Shown here: one piece after another, positions 15,144 through 22,543 of the stretch
How the letters are laid out: the number at the start of each line of letters is the position of its first letter
Position numbering within the stretch: position 1 is the stretch's first letter
Assembly: GCA_937981955.1 (NCBI GenBank)
Contig: CALJNA010000147.1
Coordinates: 1-32,964 of the forward strand
Direction: 5' to 3'
From: an uncultured Granulosicoccaceae bacterium
GTDB taxonomy: Bacteria > Pseudomonadota > Gammaproteobacteria > Granulosicoccales > Granulosicoccaceae
Length of the DNA: 32,964 bases
Program-made: the position numbers and the translations under genes
The notes under the pieces: generated by a model
Told to the model about the DNA's origin: nothing
What the model saw: the letters and a program-made list of their open reading frames with translations, nothing else
The model's database searches: none

Positions 15144-16776
15144 TATCTCGCTCCAGTTGTTTGAAGATCACCGTCACCAGCTCATTGCGGAACGGGCCTG
15201 TGAGCGTTTTCGATTGTCCATTGAGGGTTTGTACAACTATGTCAGCGGCTGCCTGATCGCCAAGGCCAAAAATCAGCCTATGCGATTGATCGGATACCAG
15301 CCCTTCACCGACGACGAAGTGACGTGTTAACACGCCTCCATTCTCTAATCGAACGTTGACACTGGCGCCGATGGAGTCAACTGTATTAGGTAACTGCACT
15401 TTTAGATATCCTTGTGTTCCACCTTCACTGATAAAAACGTTTTGCTCGCCCAGTAAGTTCACATGGATTAAATCAGGATATCCGTCTTGGTTGAAATCGG
15501 CAGTCAGCGGTGAAATGCCGTAGGCACGATTCACCACACCCGATTCGGCTCCCGCTTCATTAAACTGGTTGGCCTCGTTTTGCAGTAAAAATCGGCCGTT
15601 GAGGCGAAGTGCTGACAGTTTGTGCAACGGCCATCCTTCGTAGTTTTCTGATACAACCAGATCATCCAGCCCGTCCAGATTAAAATCTTCGAATACTGCG
15701 CCCCATGAGAATTCATAGTCGGCCAGTTGTGTATCGCTGGCGGTATCTTTAAATTGAAAATCGCCTTGATTGTCGAACAATAACCACTTTTTATTAAGAA
15801 CCTGATCGTCACGCAAATCACCTCTAACCAGCGCATCGGGTACGGTTGAACCGACATTGGAGAAAAAGAAGTCGGGCAGGTTATCGTTTTTCAAATCTGT
15901 AACGGCGATACCCATCGGGTAGGAAAAATAATCGCTTGTCGGGTTAGGCAGGTTTTTGAATGTCAAGTCGCCCATGTTCTTCCAGGTACGAATCTGGCCC
16001 GTATCGTGGGCAACAACCAAATCAATCAGGCTGTCTTTATCAATGTCGATAAACATTGATTGGAATGTGTTGTGCTGATACAGCATGCCGGCAGTTTCCG
16101 TGATGTTCTCAAACGTGTCGTTTCCCTTATTCAAATAGAGCCCACTTACGCCACCGTAGGTTTCGTTGAAAATGGTTTCACCCTGAACAAACTCGCGCGC
16201 GATATAACCGGAAATATAGAGATCGTATAGCCCGTCTTTGTTGATATCGCCAATGGCGACTGATAACGGTACGGTCTGATCATCTATATCGAGCGCCAGC
16301 TTTTCAGCGTTGAATTGTGCCTCGGAGTTCCTGTACAGATATACACCGGATTGACGGCTTATTAACATATCGTTATCACCGTCATTATCAAGATCGAGCG
16401 ACACGGCGCTGAATGTTTTATCTGGGGTTGGTTTTGACCAGCCGGTGCGTGATGTTATGTCTACGAATTTATTGTTCTTGAACTGATAAATGGCATCGGG
16501 CTGGTCTATTCCGCCACCAAAGAAAACTTCTTCAATTCCATCGTTGTCGATGTCGATTATTGCACCAGCGGCAAATGGCAGTGTGCGAGTTTTATCGAAT
16601 GTGGGCGAAAAGGCGATAGTTTGTTGTTCAAACGCTGGGACAACCAGATCGCTCAATTCAGCCGGGTAGTCAATCGATCTATCTGCTGCAGCAAACCAAT
16701 AGACAAACACAATTAATCCTATAAGCAGCAAAGCGATGAAACTTGCTATGGTGCGAAGTAGTTTTCCAATGCTCAT
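15130..16776 (-). CDS. FG-GAP/VCBS-repeat protein with C-terminal UnbV/ASPIC domain (CRTAC1-like)
   Basis: This 548-residue exported protein is held by an N-terminal hydrophobic segment (about residues 9–30: IASFIALLLIGLIVFVYWF), either an uncleaved anchor or a signal. It has about seven FG-GAP-type β-propeller repeats with calcium-binding loops of the DxDxDG kind (IDIDNDGIEEVF, LDLDNDGDNDML, GDINKDGLYDLY, ADFNQDGYPDLI). The last 100 residues fit the UnbV/ASPIC domain (GYLKVQLP…SIGASVNVRL…FGLGDQ). Such proteins usually bind ligands or act in adhesion; function here is unknown. It overlaps the upstream gene by 4 bp (ATGA) and the downstream gene by 14 bp, so translation is probably coupled. 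Confidence 0.87.
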   Translation of the reverse strand: MSIGKLLRTIASFIALLLIGLIVFVYWFAAADRSIDYPAELSDLVVPAFEQQTIAFSPTFDKTRTLPFAAGAIIDIDNDGIEEVFFGGGIDQPDAIYQFKNNKFVDITSRTGWSKPTPDKTFSAVSLDLDNDGDNDMLISRQSGVYLYRNSEAQFNAEKLALDIDDQTVPLSVAIGDINKDGLYDLYISGYIAREFVQGETIFNETYGGVSGLYLNKGNDTFENITETAGMLYQHNTFQSMFIDIDKDSLIDLVVAHDTGQIRTWKNMGDLTFKNLPNPTSDYFSYPMGIAVTDLKNDNLPDFFFSNVGSTVPDALVRGDLRDDQVLNKKWLLFDNQGDFQFKDTASDTQLADYEFSWGAVFEDFNLDGLDDLVVSENYEGWPLHKLSALRLNGRFLLQNEANQFNEAGAESGVVNRAYGISPLTADFNQDGYPDLIHVNLLGEQNVFISEGGTQGYLKVQLPNTVDSIGASVNVRLENGGVLTRHFVVGEGLVSDQSHRLIFGLGDQAAADIVVQTLNGQSKTLTGPFRNELVTVIFKQLERDNAQQ

Positions 16777-17465
16777 GGTTGCTTGGTAGTTCCAGTCAAG
16801 GTTTGTGGTGTGTGTAACGATGCGCCGTTCGCTCTGAATGCAAAAATCAGCGACAGCGCGAAAAAGATAAAAAACGCTACGTTCAGTGCTATTGGCATCG
16901 TGTGCTTTCCGATGGAAGGTGCAATTAGGAACAAAACGAAGTTGGCAAGGATGAGAGCAATTGGATTAAAGATCGCCATCCATCTTGGATAATACGATTG
17001 CATGCTCAGTGTCAGCCAAACAAAAATACCGGACAGTATCAGCGTGGTTAATCTGATCACATGAAGCAAGGTTTCATATCTCAGCGCGTACAATTCGATC
17101 AGGTTCATAACCTCTGGTGAGGCTGGTAACTGCATTAATGCAGATACGCTGGCGCGAGAACCTATCCACACAACGCCAAGCATAAATCCGAACGCTGCGA
17201 TTGCAAACGCCAGGAAGGCTGCCCGCTGATTGGCGGGTCGCAGCATTAAGTAAATGTGGTAACAACCGATGGGGTATAGCGTTGCACCAAACACAGCCAA
17301 AAAGTGCCCGAAGGTTGAGCGCGTGGCTGAAATTCCGCGCATGTATTCGTAGCCTGAAACACTGAACCGCGCCAGGGTGTCGTAGTGAAGCAAATATTCT
17401 CCGATGCCAACCAGAATGGATGCGAGCAGCCCCGCTAGGCCGGTCAGAATGAGTTCGCGCTGCAT
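16773..17465 (-). CDS. Seven-TM membrane protein, unknown function (DUF6796-like)
   Basis: This 230-residue integral membrane protein has about seven hydrophobic helices starting at residue 6. Distinct motifs are GIGEYLLHYD, YEYMRGIS…TFGHFLAVFG and YPIGCYHIYLML. From memory these resemble the uncharacterised DUF6796 family; that match was not checked. His and Gly-rich motifs lie near predicted helix ends, but no catalytic signature is recognised. It is the first gene of a three-gene overlapping operon with an FG-GAP protein and a small Cys-rich membrane protein. A 7-bp inverted repeat sits 19 bp upstream. Confidence 0.75.
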   Translation of the reverse strand: MQRELILTGLAGLLASILVGIGEYLLHYDTLARFSVSGYEYMRGISATRSTFGHFLAVFGATLYPIGCYHIYLMLRPANQRAAFLAFAIAAFGFMLGVVWIGSRASVSALMQLPASPEVMNLIELYALRYETLLHVIRLTTLILSGIFVWLTLSMQSYYPRWMAIFNPIALILANFVLFLIAPSIGKHTMPIALNVAFFIFFALSLIFAFRANGASLHTPQTLTGTTKQP

Positions 17466-17483
17466 GCTGGATTCTCGGTTTGA

Positions 17484-17507
17484 TGTGGGTAAAAGTTGTG
17501 ACCCACA
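17484..17507. promoter_or_regulatory. Inverted repeat upstream of the three-gene membrane operon
   Basis: TGTGGGT (17484–17490) and ACCCACA (17501–17507) are perfect 7-bp inverted arms around a 10-nt spacer, one helical turn plus the arm length apart. They begin 19 bp upstream of the start codon at 17465. This geometry suits a dimeric repressor or activator site. The rest of 17466–17741 contains no other feature I can support. Confidence 0.4.
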
Positions 17508-17741
17508 GAGCGTACGACAGCAACCGATAGCCGGTAGTTCAATCCGGCAGTTTATTTCGATCGTTCAAGCCGAACTGCTTTTTAACTGTGATGGGTTCGT
17601 CGCAGATGATGAGGAAGATTCACTAACAGCGACAAATTTTTGAACGGGTTCCGGTATCGCGTTCCAATTTGATGCCTGCGGATTGAAAATGCGCAGCCAC
17701 AACGCCGCTATTTGCTGATATCAGGTGAAGAGACGGATGCT

Positions 17742-19160
17742 GTGCAGAATAAGGAATCAATAGGCTGGATAGCCACTGTGGTATTCGCATTTTCTTTGCA
17801 GGCATGCAGTGAGGGTGTGGAGGTGTATTCGGACTCCGCCAGTGGTTTGAGTCTGGATGCGGAGTTGAGACAAACCATCCACAGCGCCTCCGGGGGTGTT
17901 GGCAATCAGTGGTTAATACTGCCGGAAAGCGATAACTATGATGCGATACCGCAAGACGTTGCCAACCCCATCACCAGCGATAAAGTTGCGCTTGGAAAAA
18001 TGCTGTTTCACGACACGGGTCTTGCAACTAGTGGGCACTCAGCTGAAAGTAAAACCTGGTCTTGTGCCTCTTGCCATCATGCTGCGGCAGGGTTTAAGTC
18101 GGGGATACCTCAAGGAATAGGTGAAGGTGGTACCGGGTTTGGGCTCGACGGTTCGCAGCGCAGACTTGCCGCTAATTTTGATCCGATGGCTGCGGCCGAT
18201 GCAACCGACAAGCCGGACATTCAGCCCGTTACATCACCAAGCATTCTTAACACAGCCTATCAGGATGTCATGTTATGGAATGGCCAGTTTGGTAATCGCA
18301 GTGGCGGAGTTATTAATGCCGGTATCACGCAGGACATTCTCGCGCCTGTTGATACGCCCAAACAGGAAAACAGCAGGGCACTGTCTGGTTTAGAAACTCA
18401 GGCGATAGCCGGACTAAAAGTGCACCGGCTGAATGTTGAATCAGCCAGCATGCAGTCCATGTCTGGATATAATACATTGCTTGACGCCATGCCACCCGCC
18501 GAGCTGTGGGATATGCAGTTAATGGCCGGTAAGTCCATCGCCGCATACGAGCGAACCGTTTTGGCAAATCGCGCCCCGTTTCAGGATTGGTTAAAAGGCG
18601 ATGTGAGTGCGATGAGTGATGCTGAGAAGCGTGGTGGTGTGTTGTTCTTTGGTAAAGCGGGTTGCGCAGATTGCCATCGCGGTCCGGCGCTCAGTTCTGA
18701 GGTGAATGCCGGTGTGAACGATGTATTTATGGCCGTTGGCTTTGCCGATTTTAATCCGGTTAACCAGCCTCTTGTGCATGGGCCGATAAAGACGGCAGAT
18801 AAAATGGGGCGAGGTGGTTTTACGCAAAACCCTAACGACAACTACAAATTTAAAATACCTCAGTTGTACAATTTATCTGACACTAATGTGTTTGGGCACG
18901 GTGCGAGTTTTAGCAGTATTCGAGAGGTTTTGGAATACAAAAACCGTGGGGTTGCGCAGAACCGTGATAGTGTAGTAAATCTGGATACACGCTTTAAGCC
19001 ATTGGGTTTGACAGGCGCCGAGCTGGATGATCTGGATGACTTTTTAAGCGGCGCTTTGTATGATGCGCAATTATCGCGTTACCAACCGCAATCTGTGCCC
19101 AGCGGGGATTGCGTGGTTGTAGACCCGCAGACGGTTCAGACATTCGGAATGTGCCCTTAA
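17742..19160 (+). CDS. Di-haem cytochrome c peroxidase / MauG-family lipoprotein
   Basis: This periplasmic di-haem protein is related to bacterial cytochrome c peroxidase and MauG. Haem motifs are CASCH (N-terminal half) and CADCH (C-terminal half). Family landmarks are KVALGKMLFHDT, SPSILNTAYQ followed by LWNGQF, AIAAYERT-like SIAAYERTVL, and the C-terminal KFKIPQLYNL…FGHGASFSSIREVLEY. The chosen start is GTG 17742, with AGGTGAAGAGA about 9 bp upstream. It yields MQNKESIGWIATVVFAFSLQAC, a lipoprotein signal with lipobox LQAC. TTG 17712 in frame would add 10 residues. The enzyme reduces H2O2 or oxidises a protein or small substrate; which is undetermined. Length is 472 residues, longer than typical CcpA (about 320–350). 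Confidence 0.87.
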   Translation: MQNKESIGWIATVVFAFSLQACSEGVEVYSDSASGLSLDAELRQTIHSASGGVGNQWLILPESDNYDAIPQDVANPITSDKVALGKMLFHDTGLATSGHSAESKTWSCASCHHAAAGFKSGIPQGIGEGGTGFGLDGSQRRLAANFDPMAAADATDKPDIQPVTSPSILNTAYQDVMLWNGQFGNRSGGVINAGITQDILAPVDTPKQENSRALSGLETQAIAGLKVHRLNVESASMQSMSGYNTLLDAMPPAELWDMQLMAGKSIAAYERTVLANRAPFQDWLKGDVSAMSDAEKRGGVLFFGKAGCADCHRGPALSSEVNAGVNDVFMAVGFADFNPVNQPLVHGPIKTADKMGRGGFTQNPNDNYKFKIPQLYNLSDTNVFGHGASFSSIREVLEYKNRGVAQNRDSVVNLDTRFKPLGLTGAELDDLDDFLSGALYDAQLSRYQPQSVPSGDCVVVDPQTVQTFGMCP

Positions 19161-19180
19161 CTCAAATTTTTTGTTTTCAT

Positions 19181-19225
19181 AACTTAGATTAATTAATAAC
19201 TTAGATTACTTAATAACTTAGATCA
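19181..19225. repeat. 17-bp tandem repeat, 2.6 copies
   Basis: AACTTAGATTAATTAAT (19181–19197) is followed by AACTTAGATTACTTAAT (19198–19214, one mismatch) and a partial third copy AACTTAGATCA (19215–19225). The array fills most of the gap between the peroxidase stop and the ribosome site of the next gene. It is very AT-rich. Spacing of 17 bp is not a whole number of helical turns. Confidence 0.9.
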
Positions 19226-19238
19226 ACAGTGAGTCGCT

Positions 19239-19802
19239 ATGCAAATACCCAAGCGTAGAAATTTGCTTTTATTTTTAAGTCTTTTCTTCTGGTTAATAAC
19301 CGGCGCTGCCTGCGATACGTTTCTGGAAGCCGAAGGCACTATCAGATTAAACGAAGCCTTGCCCGAACAGCATGCGGGTAAAAAACTCATCGGTCTGTGG
19401 GCTATCGAAGCAGAATCGCAAAGTGAAAACACGTCAGAGCCCGGCGGCGATATCTGTGAATCTATTGGCGTGACCTGCAGCGTTGTTTATCAAGGCATCG
19501 ATGTCTCCTATATTCTACAAGGTGAGGACGAGACGCCGGTATTGAATCCAGATGCCCATGATGTTGTCACCATCGGACAAACCAACTACCCATTCAAACT
19601 GAGAAACATTTACGGACCCGGAGAGAAAAAGCACTTTGCCAGAAACTACATCGGCGCTTTTATTGATACCGATGGGAACGGAAAATGGGACATGACAGAA
19701 CCATTTGGCTGGGCAGATGAAAACCCGTTAACGCGCAATTGTGTTGATCGAAAAAGTTCAGAGCATCGGAATTGTCTGGCATTGACGGTGCCGGTGGAGT
19801 AG
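19239..19802 (+). CDS. Secreted/lipoprotein of unknown function with a calcium-loop-like motif
   Basis: I do not recognise this 187-residue protein. It has a basic start (MQIPKRR), a strong hydrophobic segment (LLLFLSLFFWLITGAAC) and a lipobox-like TGAAC, so Cys25 may be lipidated. The mature part is acidic, with paired cysteines (CESIGVTC) and two more near the C-terminus. IDTDGNGKWDMTEPFG (about 150–165) matches the D-x-D-x-N/D-G-x-x-D calcium-binding loop of EF-hand/dockerin type and often marks exported small-solute or structural proteins. AGTGAG just before ATG 19239 is a usable ribosome site. It converges on recN with 12 bp between stop codons and follows the peroxidase gene. Confidence 0.75.
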   Translation: MQIPKRRNLLLFLSLFFWLITGAACDTFLEAEGTIRLNEALPEQHAGKKLIGLWAIEAESQSENTSEPGGDICESIGVTCSVVYQGIDVSYILQGEDETPVLNPDAHDVVTIGQTNYPFKLRNIYGPGEKKHFARNYIGAFIDTDGNGKWDMTEPFGWADENPLTRNCVDRKSSEHRNCLALTVPVE

Positions 19803-19814
19803 CAGGACATTTGG

Positions 19815-21476
19815 TTAGCCACTTACCGAATCCAGCATCTCCTGCGCATGCTGCTGTGTTTTCTTAGTCACCTTTGCACCACCCAACATTCTTGCAATCT
19901 CATCTCGTGTGGATTTCTTGTCAAGGGTTTCAAGCGAGGTCTTCGTTATCCCGTCTTTAACTGCTTTAGTCACTTTAAGATGGTTGTGAGCCTGTGCAGC
20001 CACTTGCGGCAAGTGTGTAACGCAGAGTACCTGCGCATGCTTTCCAACTTCTCGTAACAAAGAGCCCACTGTTTCAGCCACCGCACCACCGATACCCGCA
20101 TCCACTTCATCAAAAATAAGTGTGTTAACTTGCGCCGACTTTATCGTTGCCAACTGAATACACAAACTGATACGCGACAGCTCACCACCAGATGCTACTT
20201 TCGCTAGTGGTCCGGGTTTTACTCCCGGATTGGGGCTGACTTTGAACACAATAACGTCTTGTCCGTGACGTTGAACAAACGATTTGTCGCTGACGAGGTC
20301 AATCTCAAGAACACCACCTTCCATTGCCAGCGTTTGCATTGAAGCGGTCACTGTTTCTGACAATTTTTTTGCTTGTCGTTTTCGAAGTCTGGAGAGTTTC
20401 AAGGCTTGTGCGTGATAAACCTGCAGCAATGCATCGACTTCTTTACTTAATCTTTCAATCTGTTCTTCCGGTGCACTCATGTTATCCAGCTCTTCTCGCA
20501 AGCTGTTTTCAACCTGTTCAAGTTCTCCGATAGACACTTGGTGTTTCTTCGCTAATCGATGCAGGTTGGATAGCTTGTCATCGAGCCATGCCAGTCGATT
20601 ACCGTCATGCTCCATGGCACTGCTGCGATTACGTAACAGGCTTGCGGCTTCTTCGGTTTGAATGCTGGCCGATTCGATTAAATCGAGCGCTTCTTGTAAA
20701 CCTTCATCAATAGCGACCAGTTCGCTTAATGGTGACACCGCATCGGTCAACGACTGAGCTGCACCGGCATCTCCATCGAGCGAATGCAGAACGGAGTCGC
20801 TGAGTTGCATGAGCTTATCGGCGTTGGCAAGCAGTCGGTGCTCGGATTCAATATCACCGACACTGCTGGCACCAATGTCCAGCGCATCAAACTCCTGTAA
20901 TTGAAATTGCACCAGGTCGAGCCGGTCTTTGCTTGCCTGCGTATCATCGTTAGCGGTGATCAGGCGCTTGTTGGCCTCATTCCATGCGTCGAATGCTTTG
21001 GCAACTTGATCGGGCAGGGGGCTTTTACTGAACGCATCGAGTAAATCTCGTTGCGCCGCAGGCTTGGCAAGTTGCTGGTGTTCGTTCTGTCCATGAATAC
21101 TCAGCAGTTGATCACCGAGTTCGCGCTGCATTTGAGTTGAAACAGGTCGGCCGTTGACGGTGGAACGGTTCTTACCGTTGCGTGTCAGCACGCGACGCAT
21201 CAGGCATTGATCATCGTCATCAAGATCATGTTCGATCAGCCATTGCTGAACCCTCGGCAAGCTCTCAAGATCGAAACTGGCGGTAACTTCGGCACGCTCG
21301 GCACCTTGTTGAATATTGTCTGCACTGCTGCGTGCTCCAAGCACCTGGCCCAGCGCGTCGAGCAGAATGGATTTACCGGCACCGGTTTCACCGGTAAGTG
21401 CCGTCATACCTTGATTGAGCTCGAGCTCGGTCTCGTCGATTATGGCGAAGTGCCGGATATGAATATGGTTGAGCAT
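19815..21476 (-). CDS. recN: DNA repair protein RecN
   Basis: RecN is an SMC-like ATPase in double-strand-break repair. The 553-residue protein has Walker A GETGAGKS (29–36), a long coiled-coil middle region (about 160–370), the ABC signature VASGGELSR, and Walker B TLIFDEVDAGIGG. The length matches E. coli RecN (553). It lies 68 bp after nadK on the same strand, the same pairing as E. coli nadK–recN. RecN is LexA-controlled in many bacteria; I did not find a convincing CTG-N10-CAG box in the 68-bp spacer. Confidence 0.97.
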   Translation of the reverse strand: MLNHIHIRHFAIIDETELELNQGMTALTGETGAGKSILLDALGQVLGARSSADNIQQGAERAEVTASFDLESLPRVQQWLIEHDLDDDDQCLMRRVLTRNGKNRSTVNGRPVSTQMQRELGDQLLSIHGQNEHQQLAKPAAQRDLLDAFSKSPLPDQVAKAFDAWNEANKRLITANDDTQASKDRLDLVQFQLQEFDALDIGASSVGDIESEHRLLANADKLMQLSDSVLHSLDGDAGAAQSLTDAVSPLSELVAIDEGLQEALDLIESASIQTEEAASLLRNRSSAMEHDGNRLAWLDDKLSNLHRLAKKHQVSIGELEQVENSLREELDNMSAPEEQIERLSKEVDALLQVYHAQALKLSRLRKRQAKKLSETVTASMQTLAMEGGVLEIDLVSDKSFVQRHGQDVIVFKVSPNPGVKPGPLAKVASGGELSRISLCIQLATIKSAQVNTLIFDEVDAGIGGAVAETVGSLLREVGKHAQVLCVTHLPQVAAQAHNHLKVTKAVKDGITKTSLETLDKKSTRDEIARMLGGAKVTKKTQQHAQEMLDSVSG

Positions 21477-21544
21477 GTTGCGCCGCAGTTTGTTTTCAGG
21501 CTACTGGCTACATCCTAGCGTGAACACGCAACAATTTGTCGAAG

Positions 21545-22402
21545 CTAGCCCCAATTGAGCTTTTCGCGCAATATCCTGTGATAGTCGTACGTTTCGGGGT
21601 GCAACAATCGAACACGTTTTTCCATGCAGCTGACTTCGATCATGTCACCCAGCGTTGCGTCCATATAAACCTGACCATCACACACCACTTGCGCTTCAAG
21701 TACCTGATCGTCCCATAAATGCATGCGAATGCGACTTTTCGCATCAACCATCAGCGCACGGCTGGTTAGCGTGTGCGGACAAATGGGCTGCAAGACAACG
21801 GCATTGACGGTTGGTCCAACAATCGGCCCACCATTCGACAAGGCATAGGCGGTCGAGCCTGATGGCGTGGCCACTATCAGACCATCGGCGCGTTGATGCG
21901 TAACCAACACGTCATCAATCGTAATGTCGAAGTCCATAATTTGCAGCACATCTCGAACCCTTACGATGGTGTCATTGAACGCGTATGCCGTATTGATGCA
22001 TTCGCCTTCACGCAAAATGCGCGTATGCAACATGATGCGTTCTTCTTCAATGTATTGACCGCGGATAACGGCTTCGAGTTGGTCGAGACCTTTATTCGGG
22101 GCAACATCAACCAGGAAACCGAGCCGACCACGATTGACACCAATAATGGGCACATCGTAGTCCACCAGTTCGCGCGCTGCGTGAAGCAGCGTGCCGTCGC
22201 CGCCGATGACAATGGCAAGATCGCAATTCTCACCAATTTCACTGGCGGGCACGGTTTCGCCCTCGACCAAACCTTTCGTGCTGTGAGACAGCACGGTTTC
22301 TATTCCCATCGCGTCCATGCGCGACATGACTTCCGCAATAGTGGAAGACACGCTTTCATCGTTTATTTTGACCAGCAGGCCAACGCGCGAAAACTTATTC
22401 AT
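21545..22402 (-). CDS. nadK: NAD kinase
   Basis: NAD kinase makes NADP from NAD and ATP (or polyphosphate). The 285-residue protein has the diagnostic GGDGT (67–71) in IVIGGDGTLLHAARE. It also has PIIGVNRGRLGFL, the NE/D-type substrate loop (AFNDTIV), and the GSTAYALSNGGPIV motif that completes the active site. Length and order match E. coli NadK (292), next to recN. It starts at ATG 22402, 141 bp after mutS. Confidence 0.97.
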   Translation of the reverse strand: MNKFSRVGLLVKINDESVSSTIAEVMSRMDAMGIETVLSHSTKGLVEGETVPASEIGENCDLAIVIGGDGTLLHAARELVDYDVPIIGVNRGRLGFLVDVAPNKGLDQLEAVIRGQYIEEERIMLHTRILREGECINTAYAFNDTIVRVRDVLQIMDFDITIDDVLVTHQRADGLIVATPSGSTAYALSNGGPIVGPTVNAVVLQPICPHTLTSRALMVDAKSRIRMHLWDDQVLEAQVVCDGQVYMDATLGDMIEVSCMEKRVRLLHPETYDYHRILREKLNWG

Positions 22403-22543
22403 GCGCGCAAAATAGCACGGTGATAGCGCGGTGTCATCGGGGTGTAAGGGGTTGACAAATCGATGTTTTTACGGGTTTTCATCCAAACTGTGGGTTGCTG
22501 CCGAATTATTTGCTGCCGCGTGCTTGATATTGTGCGGTTGCCA

